DNA from: Paracoccaceae bacterium
GTDB lineage: Bacteria > Pseudomonadota > Alphaproteobacteria > Rhodobacterales > Rhodobacteraceae
Reading direction: 5' to 3'
Length of the DNA stretch: 38,463 nt
NCBI GenBank assembly: GCA_007695345.1
Contig: REDZ01000121.1
Coordinates: 1-38,463 of the forward strand
The position numbers were made by a program, and so were the translations under genes. The notes below the pieces were generated by a model, which was given only the letters and a program-made list of their open reading frames with translations, was not told the DNA's origin and searched no databases. This document shows positions 25,537 to 34,114 of this stretch, piece after piece (position 1 is the first letter of the stretch; every line of letters begins with the position of its first letter).

Positions 25537-27957
25537 ATGCGCCTGCCCATTGACGATATCCTGCCCGATCTGTGCGACGCGCTGGCCGACCACGGCCGCG
25601 CCGTGCTGCAGGCACCGCCCGGCGCGGGCAAGACGACGCGCGTGCCGCTCGCGCTTATGGACCGGATTGCCGGGCGCATCCTGATGCTGGAGCCGCGACG
25701 CCTTGCCGCGCGCAGCGCAGCCGAACAGATGGCCCGGCTGTTGGCCGAGAAGGTCGGCGCACGGGTCGGCTACCGCATCCGGGGCGAGGCGGTTGTTTCG
25801 GATGAAACGCGAATCGAAGTCGTGACCGAGGGCATCCTGACGCGGATGCTGCAAGTCGATCCGTCGCTGGACGGTGTCGGCGCCGTCATTTTCGACGAGT
25901 TTCACGAACGCTCGCTTCATGCGGATCTGGGCCTCGCGCTGACTTGGGAAATGCGCGAGGCCTTGCGCCCTGACCTTGCCGTGCTGGTCATGTCGGCCAC
26001 GCTGGACGCAGACCCTGTCGCGGCCATGCTGGATGGCGCCCCGGTTCTGACCGCGCAGGGCCGCGCCTACCCGGTCGAGACGCGCTGGCTGGACCGACCG
26101 CGTTCGCGATCCGAGCGGCTGGAAACTGCAGCTTCGCATCTGATCCTGCACGCATTGGACGAGGCGGAAGGATCGATGCTGGTGTTCCTGGCCGGCGAGG
26201 GTGAAATCCGGCGCGTCGCCGCTGTGCTGGACGGTCAGGTCGGCGCGGCAGAGATCCGGCCCCTGTATGGCGCGATGCCCTTCGCACAACAGCGCGCGGC
26301 GATTGCACCGGCAAAGGGCGGGCGCAAGATCGTGCTCGCGACCGCCATCGCCGAGACATCGCTGACGATCGAGGATATTCGCATCGTGGTCGATTGCGGG
26401 TTTGCGCGGCGTGCGCGTTTCGATCCCGGCACCGGCATGTCGCGGCTGGTGACCGAACGTGTCACCCGCGCCGAGGCCGAGCAGCGCCGGGGCCGTGCGG
26501 GCCGTGTGGCCGAAGGTGTCTGCTACCGGCTGTGGTCGCGGGCGGAAGAAGGGGCGTTGGCCGCATTCGCTCCGCCAGAGATTGCGCGGGCCGATCTGGC
26601 CGGGCTGGCGCTGGACCTCGCACTCTGGGGCGGGGATGCGGGGCTGCGCTTTCTGACCCCGCCCCCTGCGGCCGCCCTGACCGGGGCGCGCGACCTGCTG
26701 CGCCGTCTCGGCGCGCTTGGTGCGGCAGGGCGGATCACGCCCCACGGTCGCGCCATGGCGGCACTGCCACTGCACCCGCGACTGGCGCATATGGCACTGC
26801 GTGCGGGCCGCGCTGCCGCGCGCGTCGCCGCGCTCCTCTCCGACCGGGATCTGTTGCGCGGCGCCCCGGCGGATCTGTCGCTGCGACTGTCTGCGCTGCA
26901 AGATGGTGCGCAGCCCCACGACCTGCATCGCCCGACGCTGGAGCGTGTGCGCGAGGAAGAGCGACGCTTGCGGCGCATCCTGCCGAAAACGGGCGCCGAT
27001 CTGTCCGTGGCCGAGATGGTGGCGCTGGCCTATCCGGACCGGATAGGGCTGCGCAGGCGGGGCGAGGCACCGCGTTATGTGCTCTCGGGCGGAAAGGGGG
27101 CGGCACTGCGCGAGGGCGATGTGCTGGGGCAGGCGCGCCTGATCGTGGTGAGTGACACCGATGGCGACCCGCGCGAGGCGGTGATCCGGCAGGCCATCGC
27201 GATATCAGAGGCCGATCTGCGCGGGCTTTACGCCGATCAGATCGGCTGGCAGCGGGTGTGCCGCTGGTCGCGCCGTCACCGGCGGATCGAGGCGCGGCTG
27301 CAGGAATGCTTCGGCGCGCTGGTGCTGAAGGACCAGCTTTGGCCCGACCCTGACCCCGAGGCGATCATGACGGCCGCATGCGAAGGGCTGCGCGATATCG
27401 GCCTGCCGTTCGGACCTGCCGACAAGCGCCTGATCGCACGGGTCGAGATGCTGCGCGCCCAAGGCGTCGCGCTGCCCGCGATGGATGAGGCGTCACTGAT
27501 GGCGACGCTGGAGGACTGGCTGGGGCCGCATCTGCTGCAGGCCCGCAGTGCAGAGGATCTGCGCGCGCTTGATCTGCTGCCCGCCTTGCGCGGGTTGCTG
27601 GACCGGGACCAGACCCGGATGCTGGACCAGATGGCGCCCGCGTATTTCGTCACCCCGCTGGGCAACAAGGTGGCAATAGATTACACTGGCGACGCCCCGG
27701 AAGTCAGCCTGCGACTGCAGGAACTCTTTGGGTTGCAGATCCATCCTGTGATCGGACCGGCGCGCGTGCCGCTGCGGCTGGTTTTGCTGTCGCCTGCGCG
27801 ACGCCCGGTTCAGGTGACGATGGACCTGCCGGGTTTCTGGGCCAACAGTTACCGCGATGTGCGCAAGGATATGCGCGGCCAGTACCCCAAGCACCCCTGG
27901 CCCGAAAACCCCCTGGAGGCTACACCGACCCTGCGCGCGAAACCACGGGGGAGGTGA
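25537..27957 (+). CDS. hrpB: ATP-dependent helicase HrpB (DEAH/RHA family)
   Basis: 806-aa cytoplasmic helicase. Motif I is APPGAGKTT near residue 26, motif Ia LEPRRLAAR, motif II DEFHERS (a DEAH variant), motif III SAT, and motif VI QRRGRAGR. The C-terminal HrpB-specific domain extends to the NSYRDVRKDMRGQYPKHPWP segment, which is diagnostic for HrpB rather than HrpA. Length fits the family. The physiological role of HrpB in most bacteria is unclear; it acts on RNA or nucleic-acid complexes. The start at 25537 agrees with the conserved N-terminus (LPIDDILPDL), but no good ribosome binding site is seen just upstream. Confidence 0.95.
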   Translation: MRLPIDDILPDLCDALADHGRAVLQAPPGAGKTTRVPLALMDRIAGRILMLEPRRLAARSAAEQMARLLAEKVGARVGYRIRGEAVVSDETRIEVVTEGILTRMLQVDPSLDGVGAVIFDEFHERSLHADLGLALTWEMREALRPDLAVLVMSATLDADPVAAMLDGAPVLTAQGRAYPVETRWLDRPRSRSERLETAASHLILHALDEAEGSMLVFLAGEGEIRRVAAVLDGQVGAAEIRPLYGAMPFAQQRAAIAPAKGGRKIVLATAIAETSLTIEDIRIVVDCGFARRARFDPGTGMSRLVTERVTRAEAEQRRGRAGRVAEGVCYRLWSRAEEGALAAFAPPEIARADLAGLALDLALWGGDAGLRFLTPPPAAALTGARDLLRRLGALGAAGRITPHGRAMAALPLHPRLAHMALRAGRAAARVAALLSDRDLLRGAPADLSLRLSALQDGAQPHDLHRPTLERVREEERRLRRILPKTGADLSVAEMVALAYPDRIGLRRRGEAPRYVLSGGKGAALREGDVLGQARLIVVSDTDGDPREAVIRQAIAISEADLRGLYADQIGWQRVCRWSRRHRRIEARLQECFGALVLKDQLWPDPDPEAIMTAACEGLRDIGLPFGPADKRLIARVEMLRAQGVALPAMDEASLMATLEDWLGPHLLQARSAEDLRALDLLPALRGLLDRDQTRMLDQMAPAYFVTPLGNKVAIDYTGDAPEVSLRLQELFGLQIHPVIGPARVPLRLVLLSPARRPVQVTMDLPGFWANSYRDVRKDMRGQYPKHPWPENPLEATPTLRAKPRGR

Positions 27958-27959
27958 GG

Positions 27960-27984
27960 GTAGGGTGGGTGGAACCCACCTTAC
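27960..27984. terminator. Palindrome/terminator between convergent hrpB and NlpC gene
   Basis: GTAGGGTGGGT (27960-27970) pairs with ACCCACCTTAC (27974-27984) around a GGA loop, an 11-bp stem with one G-U pair. It starts 2 bases after the hrpB stop and lies 40 bases from the end of the convergent minus-strand gene. No T run follows. This GTAGGGTGGG-type hairpin resembles short palindromes repeated in many bacterial genomes, so it may be both a terminator and a repeat-family copy. Confidence 0.55.
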
Positions 27985-28023
27985 GGCCGAAAACGTTCCA
28001 ATGATCTTGTCGGCGGTACGCAA

Positions 28024-28851
28024 CTACAAACGTTTGTGAGCGGTCACCGGGCTCTTGGGGGCGATGCGGGCGATGGCCTCTTGCAGGGGCTCGTAAGCTA
28101 CCGACATGGTATGTGCATTGGCGTGGAGGATTACGCCAGGCGCACTGACCCAGGCGACATGGCCGCGCCAGAAAAGCAGATCACCGCGTTCTGCCGCGGT
28201 GCCGGGCGGCAGGGCCGTCCCCAGCGCGGCTTGCTGCAGGTCACTGTCACCGGGGCAGGGCATCGCGCAGGCCTGCAGCGCGAGTTGCACCAGTGCCGAG
28301 CAATCCAGCCCCGCCGCGCTGTTGCCACCCCAGAGATAAGGCACATGCAGCAGCATTTCGGCGACAGTGACAGGGTCGCGCGCCGGCTGGTTGTTCGGGG
28401 CAAGATGCTGTTCCGGCAGCCACAGCCCGTCATCGCAGCGCAGAAAGCCCTCCGCGTGATCCGTGATCTGCAGCAAGCTGTTGAGCGAAAGGGTCGCGTG
28501 ATCGGGGCTTTTGAGATCGGGGCGCTGATAAAGATGGGTCGAAATATTGGCAACCCGGTGCGTGACGGGGTGATCCGCGGCTAGCGCGTCCTGCGCGATC
28601 CAGCCGCAATAGCCATCTGCTTCGACCCGGATATAGGCGCACGCGCCCTGCCGGTCGATCACGCAGACCCGTGCGCCGCGCAGGAGTTGACGGTCACGCG
28701 GGCCGCCGGGGCGGCGCAGCAGATCCGTGACGGGCGCGCGCAGGCGCATCATCTCGCCCGCCGTATAGGCGGGTGCATCGATCCGGCCGCGCAGCGCCTC
28801 ATGCGCCACCTGCCCGCTGAACGGTGTCAGGCGCGGATCGCCACCAGTCAC
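28024..28851 (-). CDS. NlpC/P60-family cysteine peptidase with SH3-like domains
   Basis: 275-aa protein. The C-terminal NlpC/P60 domain has Cys184 in GLDCSALVQ, His231 in WRGHVAWV and His243 as third residue; PYLWGGNS is the usual lead-in. The N-terminal half holds SH3-like segments (about residues 35-95 and 98-150: GYCGWIA, LWLPEQHL). Such enzymes cleave gamma-D-Glu-diamino acid bonds in peptidoglycan peptides; without an obvious signal peptide, this one may recycle muropeptides in the cytoplasm. Its ATG overlaps the stop of the upstream aminopeptidase by 4 bases; this pairing fits peptide turnover. Confidence 0.9.
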   Translation of the reverse strand: MTGGDPRLTPFSGQVAHEALRGRIDAPAYTAGEMMRLRAPVTDLLRRPGGPRDRQLLRGARVCVIDRQGACAYIRVEADGYCGWIAQDALAADHPVTHRVANISTHLYQRPDLKSPDHATLSLNSLLQITDHAEGFLRCDDGLWLPEQHLAPNNQPARDPVTVAEMLLHVPYLWGGNSAAGLDCSALVQLALQACAMPCPGDSDLQQAALGTALPPGTAAERGDLLFWRGHVAWVSAPGVILHANAHTMSVAYEPLQEAIARIAPKSPVTAHKRL

Positions 28852-30257
28852 AGCCCCAGCAACCCCGGCAGCGCGGCGTAAAGCGCGCGCGCGCCCTGGC
28901 CCACACCCCCTTTGGGTCGCGCCGGTGCCGGTTTGGGCTGGTAGCCATAGATGTCGAAATGCGCAAACCGTGCCGTGGTCTGCACGAACCGGTGCAGGAA
29001 CAGAGCCGCCGTGATCGCGCCTGCCATTCCGCCTGCGGGCGCATTGTCAAGATCGGCGATGCCCGGTTCGATCAGCGCCTCATAGGGCGGATGCAGGGGC
29101 AGGGGCCAGGCCGGGTCGGCCACTTTCTGTGAGGCCGCCAGCACTGCGCCGCTGAGGTCAGTATCGCGGGTGAAGAAGGGCGCGATATCAGGGCCGACGG
29201 CCACACGCGCAGCCCCGGTCAGTGTGGCCATGCAGATCAGCGCATCGGGCGCTTCCTCATCCGCGAGGCTGAGCGCATCGGCCAGCACCAGCCGCCCCTC
29301 GGCATCAGTGTTGTTGATCTCGACGCTCATGCCATTGCGCGCGGTCACGATATCGCCGGGGCGCATGGCATTGCCCGCGACCGCATTCTCGACCGCCGGG
29401 ATCAGCACACGCAACTGCACCGCCCAGCCCTGCGCCATGATCATCTGCGCCAGCCCCAGCACAGCCGCCGCCCCGCCCATGTCCTTTTTCATCAACCCCA
29501 TGGAGGCGCCGGGCTTCAGGTTCAGCCCGCCCGTATCGAAACACACCCCCTTGCCGACAAGCGTCAGTCGCGGCCCCTGCGTGCCCCAGCGCAGATCCAG
29601 CAGCCGCGGCGCGCGTGGCGAGGCGCGCCCGACTGCGTGGATCAGCGGCAGGTTCGCGGCATGCAGGTCCTCGCCGGTCGTGACCTCCAGTGTGGCGCCA
29701 TGTTGGCGGGCCATGTCCTGCACAACGGTTTCCAGCTCTGCCGGACCCATATCCGAGGCCGGAGTGTTGATCAGATCACGCGTCAGGGCCTCGCCCATGG
29801 CGAGGGCTTCTATCTCGGTCGCGTCGATACCGTCCGGGGCCACCAACCTGGCCAGAGCGGGCGGGGGTGTCTGGCGAAACCGGGTGTAGCGGTAACCCGC
29901 GAGGCACCAGCCGAGCGCTTCCAGCGCCAATGTATCTGTGTCGAGATCATGGTGCAGCGCGTAGTCGAGTGCCGGCAGTTGCGTCCGCGTCCCGCCCAGC
30001 GTGAACCGTTTGCGCGCGCGGTCACTGGCTGACCCGTAGCCCACAACCACCAGCGCAGGCACCTGCCCGTCGCCCGGCACGACGGCGACAGTGCCTGTGG
30101 CTGCCGAGAAACCCAGCATGTCCAGCCACGCCCCGACTGACGCGTCCTGTGCGGCCTTCCAGCCGTCAAACTGCGCGGTATCGACCAGATGCAGCGGCAC
30201 GGCGCCCGCGCCATCGGTGGACAAGGCAAGCGCTGCTCGCGTCTCGGGGGTGATCAT
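28848..30257 (-). CDS. Leucyl aminopeptidase, M17 family
   Basis: 469-aa cytoplasmic metallo-aminopeptidase. The signature NTDAEGRLVLADAL is present, as is GKGVCFDTGGLNLKPG with the following MKKDMGGAA segment, carrying the two-metal site residues (Lys, Asp, Asp, Asp, Glu). The N-terminal domain is divergent, as usual. The ATG at 30257 (complement) has GGAAGGA about 9 bases upstream. It is translationally coupled to the NlpC/P60 gene. It removes N-terminal residues from peptides; together the pair could process peptidoglycan-derived peptides, which is inference. Confidence 0.93.
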   Translation of the reverse strand: MITPETRAALALSTDGAGAVPLHLVDTAQFDGWKAAQDASVGAWLDMLGFSAATGTVAVVPGDGQVPALVVVGYGSASDRARKRFTLGGTRTQLPALDYALHHDLDTDTLALEALGWCLAGYRYTRFRQTPPPALARLVAPDGIDATEIEALAMGEALTRDLINTPASDMGPAELETVVQDMARQHGATLEVTTGEDLHAANLPLIHAVGRASPRAPRLLDLRWGTQGPRLTLVGKGVCFDTGGLNLKPGASMGLMKKDMGGAAAVLGLAQMIMAQGWAVQLRVLIPAVENAVAGNAMRPGDIVTARNGMSVEINNTDAEGRLVLADALSLADEEAPDALICMATLTGAARVAVGPDIAPFFTRDTDLSGAVLAASQKVADPAWPLPLHPPYEALIEPGIADLDNAPAGGMAGAITAALFLHRFVQTTARFAHFDIYGYQPKPAPARPKGGVGQGARALYAALPGLLGL

Positions 30258-30339
30258 CTGTGGTATCCTTCCTGTCTGCCTGGGCGCAGGATAGGGCAGG
30301 CATCCGGCGAAGGAAAACGGCTTTTGCCCCCCTCGGGGA

Positions 30340-30753
30340 TCAGGCCGTGTCGAGCGGGCTGTCGCCTTCGGGCATGAGCGAGGAATGATGTTCGATGATC
30401 TTCCAGTCGTCGCCCTCGTTCAGATAGACAAAAGTGAACCGTCCCATCACGCTGCGGGTTTCACCATCATCTGTCAGCTCGAAGCAATACACGCCCGAAT
30501 TGATGGCGACCCGGTCATAGACGCGGATCTTGCGCTGGATGATCTTGCCGCGCGGCTTGTGCATCAGGAAATGCGTGAAATAATCCTCGATCGCCTCGGG
30601 AGTGTCGCGCACGATATTGGACAAGGTCGGCTCCAGCGTGGCATCCTTGGAATAAAGGGCGGCAACCTTCTTTGCATCGCAGGTTTGCAATGCGCGATTC
30701 CAGTCCTCGAACAGGTCTTCGATCCGGGCGTGAAGGGTCTCGTCATTTGCCAT
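30340..30753 (-). CDS. SgcJ/EcaC-family (SnoaL-like, DUF4440-type) protein
   Basis: 137-aa cone-shaped NTF2-like protein. The DWNRALQTCDAKKVAALYSKDATLEPT segment in two parts, AIEDYFTHFL, and the end IIEHHSSLMPEG match the SgcJ/EcaC group, related to the CaMKII association domain. These small alpha+beta barrels bind small molecules; some are labelled oxidoreductases without proof. It has no signal peptide. It is divergent from the HNH-like gene and 82 bases upstream of the aminopeptidase on the same strand. Confidence 0.8.
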   Translation of the reverse strand: MANDETLHARIEDLFEDWNRALQTCDAKKVAALYSKDATLEPTLSNIVRDTPEAIEDYFTHFLMHKPRGKIIQRKIRVYDRVAINSGVYCFELTDDGETRSVMGRFTFVYLNEGDDWKIIEHHSSLMPEGDSPLDTA

Positions 30754-30769
30754 AATCTGCTGGTCCTAT

Positions 30770-31144
30770 GTGGCCGCAATTGTCAGTCGCCGGGGGGATA
30801 CCGTGACACGCAGCGCTTTTCCAGATCGATTCGAGCCGGAAGCGCGGGAGTTGCCCATCTGCCCGCTCTGTGATCGCCCCATCCCGCCGGATGTGCCGCA
30901 AAGCCTGCACCATCTTGTGCCCCGGTTGCGGGGCGGCAAGGGCGGGCCGGTCGTGCTGCTGCACCATATCTGCCACAAGGAAATCCACGCGACACTGCGC
31001 GAGACGGAACTGGCGCGCAGCTACCACACGATAGAGGCGCTGCGCGCGCATCCGCGACTGGCGAAATTCATTGCGTGGGTGTCGCGCCGCCCGCCGGAGT
31101 TTGCCTCGAGAGTGCCCAAGCCAAAGGGCCGACGGAGGCGGTAG
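30770..31144 (+). CDS. HNH-endonuclease-like small protein
   Basis: 124 aa from a GTG at 30770, or 113 aa from a GTG at 30803, which follows a GGGGGGA stretch and is my preferred start; no in-frame ATG exists. A CPLC zinc pair precedes SLHHLVPRLRGGKGG and HHICHKEIHA, a pattern of the HNH/beta-beta-alpha-metal nuclease fold (HH, then the N/H equivalent, then HxxxH). The C-terminus is strongly basic (PKPKGRRRR). It could nick or cut nucleic acid, but nothing in the surroundings ties it to restriction or a phage; such stand-alone HNH proteins are frequent in alphaproteobacteria. Confidence 0.75.
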   Translation: MAAIVSRRGDTVTRSAFPDRFEPEARELPICPLCDRPIPPDVPQSLHHLVPRLRGGKGGPVVLLHHICHKEIHATLRETELARSYHTIEALRAHPRLAKFIAWVSRRPPEFASRVPKPKGRRRR

Positions 31145-31206
31145 CGAAATGTTAGGGTTCGACCTCTAGCATGGAAAGGTGCCAGAGGAGTGGAGCAAAC
31201 AATCCC

Positions 31207-31755
31207 ATGCCGCCAGACCAGCTACAGAAACAGCACAGCCATGCGAGCAGGCGCGGTGAGTCGCTGCGCGCGCGCCAGTCGCGGGTCGGGATCATTGTCA
31301 ATCCGGTGCCGCTGGATATGCCGCGGCCATCGCCGCGCGATGTCTGGCTGCGTTGGCCAAGGCTGCGGTCAGCGCGGCGCGCGGGAGGGGGGCGCAAGGA
31401 AGAACCTGCCGCAGACCCGATCCTGACAGGCGATGCGCTCCGCAGTTTTGCGCGAGAATTGCGTGAGGAGGGGGCGGTTCATGCTGTCTCGGATACGCCC
31501 GGTTCGGGCGACACAGATCCTGCAGATACGATCGCGCGGCAATGGGATCGCGCCGATCTGCCCGGACTGATGATCGATTCGGTCGCCAGACGCGATGGCA
31601 GGTCCCACGCGCTGCCGCCGGATACGGGGTCCGAGAGGGACGCGCCCGACGGGAAGCACGCGCTCCGCGAGTCGCCGAGGATTGTGTATTGGTCGGGCTT
31701 CGCTCTGTTGGGGATTGCGCTGTCCATGATCGGCCTGTCCGTGCTGTCGTGGTGA
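31207..31755 (+). CDS. Hypothetical protein with C-terminal membrane segment
   Basis: About 182 aa from ATG 31207; the frame is open from 31171 and the start is not certain. I recognise no domain. The N-terminal half is basic and polar, with a VGIIVNPVPLDMPRPSPRDV stretch; the middle is acidic and low-complexity; and the last 24 residues (VYWSGFALLGIALSMIGLSV) form one clear transmembrane helix ending near the C-terminus. This looks like a tail-anchored inner-membrane protein. It is flanked by the HNH-like gene and a stretch with no gene, so context gives no clue. Confidence 0.5.
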   Translation: MPPDQLQKQHSHASRRGESLRARQSRVGIIVNPVPLDMPRPSPRDVWLRWPRLRSARRAGGGRKEEPAADPILTGDALRSFARELREEGAVHAVSDTPGSGDTDPADTIARQWDRADLPGLMIDSVARRDGRSHALPPDTGSERDAPDGKHALRESPRIVYWSGFALLGIALSMIGLSVLSW

Positions 31756-32324
31756 GACATGCGCGACCGGCGCCGCGTTATGGGGCAAGGTCATGTATCA
31801 GAGCCGACCGATGCGTTTGCTGTCCGCTATGTTGCCTCTGGTGCTGGGAAGAGCGTGGGATTGACGGCAGGTACAGCGGTTGCGAGGCGCGGCCTCTGAT
31901 CTGTTGTCATGGCTGTGATCGCACCAGCATGGCCGATTGCAGCATGTGCTGACGCAGGCTGCCGCCTTTCATGGCGTGGCGCGGGTCGGGTGGACGGATC
32001 AGAGCATGTCGTCACTTGAGAATAAGTGTCCTGGGTTGCGATGTTAAGGCCATCTATTGCGGTCATCGTCACAGCCGCAGGAGCCGGGGCTAGCGGCATT
32101 GACATGGAAACTGGCCGCAAGGTGGCTCTTTCTGAACATCCGGGGGGCGCGCAGGCGAGCCTGATTTAGCAGTCACCCCGGTCCGAAACGCCCCCAACTC
32201 TGGTTTCCCGGCAGGGTGACTCCCCGCTCTGTGCGGGGGTGAACAGGTCAGGTTCGCGTTTGCGGCTTGCATTCGGGGGGAGGATGATCACTTCTGGTCC
32301 AGACCTGCAGACGGAGCGACCGCC
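31756..32324. other. Intergenic stretch without a convincing gene
   Basis: 569 bases. Open frames on both strands are short, rich in rare choices and without recognisable domains. The 3' part is structured: AGTCACCC (32171-32178) is the exact inverted complement of GGGTGACT (32214-32221), and CCCCGC/GCGGGG (32222-32238) forms a hairpin with a TCTGT loop directly after. It may be the leader or promoter region of the pirin gene, or hold a decayed gene. Confidence 0.4.
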
Positions 32325-33236
32325 ATGTCCATTCGACCCACGATCGAAACCCGCAAGGCCCAGCCCACGATGGAAGGGGCGGGTGTGCATCTGCACCGCG
32401 CCTTCGGCTTCCAGGACCCCAGCGAGCTGGACCCCTTTCTGCTATTTGACGATTTCCGCAACGAGGTCCCCGAAAATTACCTGCGCGGGTTTCCCTGGCA
32501 CCCGCATCGCGGCATCGAGACGATCACCTATGTCCTGGCCGGAGAGGTCGATCACGGCGACAGCCTGGGCAATACCGGGACGCTGGGCGCGGGGGATGTG
32601 CAGTGGATGACCGCAGGCTCGGGCATCCTGCATCAGGAAATGCCGCGGGGTAACGCGAAGGGACAGATGCATGGCTTTCAGCTTTGGGCCAACCTGCCCG
32701 GCAGCCTGAAGATGACGGCCCCGCGCTATCAGGATGTGCAGGGCAAGGATATCCCCGAGGTTATCGACGATGACGGCACGAAAGTCCGCATCGTGGTGGG
32801 CGAGTTCTGGGGCCGGCGCGGCCCGGTGGACGGGATCGCGGCGGATCCGCAATATCTGGATATCTCGGTGCCGCCCGGTGTGCGCAAGACCTTCAAGGTG
32901 GACACCTATCGCCGCGCCTTTGCCTATGTCTTTGCCGGGTCGGGGGCGTTCGCCGATGCGTCCCGGCCGTCCGGCGTGCTGCTGGAGAAAGAGGTGATGG
33001 GGCAAGAGGTCAATATCCGCGACATGTCGGGCGACCGTACGCTGATCCGCTTCGGCACCGGCGATGAAGTCACCGTGCAGGCGGGCGAAGAGGGCGTGCG
33101 CTTTCTGCTTATCTCTGGCGCGCCACTGCAGGAACCCGTCGCCTGGCACGGCCCGATCGTGATGAACACGCGCGAAGAGATCCAGCAGGCAATGCGAGAA
33201 CTGCGCAACGGCACCTTCATCCGCCCCGCCCATTGA
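32325..33236 (+). CDS. Pirin family protein
   Basis: 303-aa bicupin protein. The metal-binding N-terminal cupin shows HPHRGIETITYVLAGE and the later GILHQEMP, which supply the His, His, His and Glu ligands of iron-binding pirins. The C-terminal cupin carries the AFAYVFAGSG segment and ends with NTREEIQQAMRELRNGTF, typical of the family. Bacterial pirins are cytoplasmic; some have quercetinase activity or bind other proteins, so the role here is open. GGAG lies 9 bases before the ATG. Confidence 0.93.
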   Translation: MSIRPTIETRKAQPTMEGAGVHLHRAFGFQDPSELDPFLLFDDFRNEVPENYLRGFPWHPHRGIETITYVLAGEVDHGDSLGNTGTLGAGDVQWMTAGSGILHQEMPRGNAKGQMHGFQLWANLPGSLKMTAPRYQDVQGKDIPEVIDDDGTKVRIVVGEFWGRRGPVDGIAADPQYLDISVPPGVRKTFKVDTYRRAFAYVFAGSGAFADASRPSGVLLEKEVMGQEVNIRDMSGDRTLIRFGTGDEVTVQAGEEGVRFLLISGAPLQEPVAWHGPIVMNTREEIQQAMRELRNGTFIRPAH

Positions 33237-33310
33237 CCTTATACTCCGGGGGCTTGCCGATCTGTCGGGGCCGGGACTATGTCTGGCAAAGTCAAAGGGG
33301 GTTTTGTCGC

Positions 33311-34063
33311 ATGACACGCACCATCATTCGCGTTACGGGTCCGGATACGTCGAAATTCCTTCAAGGGCAGGTGACGAACGATCTGCGCAGGCTGCCTGAT
33401 GATGGCATTCTCTATGCTGCAATGCTCACGCCGCAGGGAAAGTATCTGGCGGATTTTTTCCTCGTTGCAGAGGGCGACGACATTCTGATCGATGTCGCCT
33501 CTTGCGTTGGCAATGATCTGTTCAAGCGCCTGACCATGTACAAATTGCGGGCCGATGTCGCGCTGGATCGCGTCGAGATGCCTGTCAGCCGGGGCACTGG
33601 TCCCGCCCCGCAAGGCGCGCTGCCCGACCCGCGTCATCCGGCGCTGGGCTGGCGGCTTTATGGGCAGGCGCTGCCGGATGACGGCACGGATTGGGACGCG
33701 CTGCGCGTGGCCCATTGCGTGCCGGAGGCGGGGGTCGAACTGCAGCCCGGCGACGGGTTCATTCTCGAGGCCGGGCTGGACCGGCTGAACGGGGTCGATT
33801 TTCGCAAAGGGTGCTATGTCGGGCAGGAAGTGACGGCGCGGATGCAGCACAAGACCGAACTGCGCAAGGGTCTGACGCGGGTCGCGATCACGGGCAGCGC
33901 GCCCCCAGGCACCGAGATCATGGCAGGCGACCGCCCCGCAGGCGTGTTGCACACCCAGAGCGGGGACCGTGCCATTGCATATCTGCGCTTTGACCGGGCA
34001 AAAGATACGCTGCATGCCGGCACCGCAACGGTGAACTGGCCAGCGCCCGACCAAGCCGCTTGA
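33311..34063 (+). CDS. YgfZ/GcvT-like folate-binding protein
   Basis: 250 aa from the ATG at 33311, which follows a G-rich AAAGGGGG stretch; the frame is open further upstream to 33233 but that part is not conserved-looking. The YgfZ signature KGCYVGQEVTAR is intact (Cys included), and the N-terminus (VTGPDTSKFLQGQVTNDL) is typical. These proteins use tetrahydrofolate and support Fe-S cluster assembly or repair of certain enzymes. A six-base inverted repeat around the TGA stop (GCCGCT-TGA-AGCGGC, 34055-34069) places the stop in a hairpin loop. Confidence 0.92.
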   Translation: MTRTIIRVTGPDTSKFLQGQVTNDLRRLPDDGILYAAMLTPQGKYLADFFLVAEGDDILIDVASCVGNDLFKRLTMYKLRADVALDRVEMPVSRGTGPAPQGALPDPRHPALGWRLYGQALPDDGTDWDALRVAHCVPEAGVELQPGDGFILEAGLDRLNGVDFRKGCYVGQEVTARMQHKTELRKGLTRVAITGSAPPGTEIMAGDRPAGVLHTQSGDRAIAYLRFDRAKDTLHAGTATVNWPAPDQAA

Positions 34064-34114
34064 AGCGGCGCGCGCGGGCATGATAGCGCTGATGCAGTCT
34101 TGCACGGAGCTGTC

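Noticed and set aside
31827-32120. 97-codon minus-strand frame between the hypothetical protein and pirin
   Set aside because: No ribosome binding site, no domain, low-complexity Ala/Thr/Pro composition.
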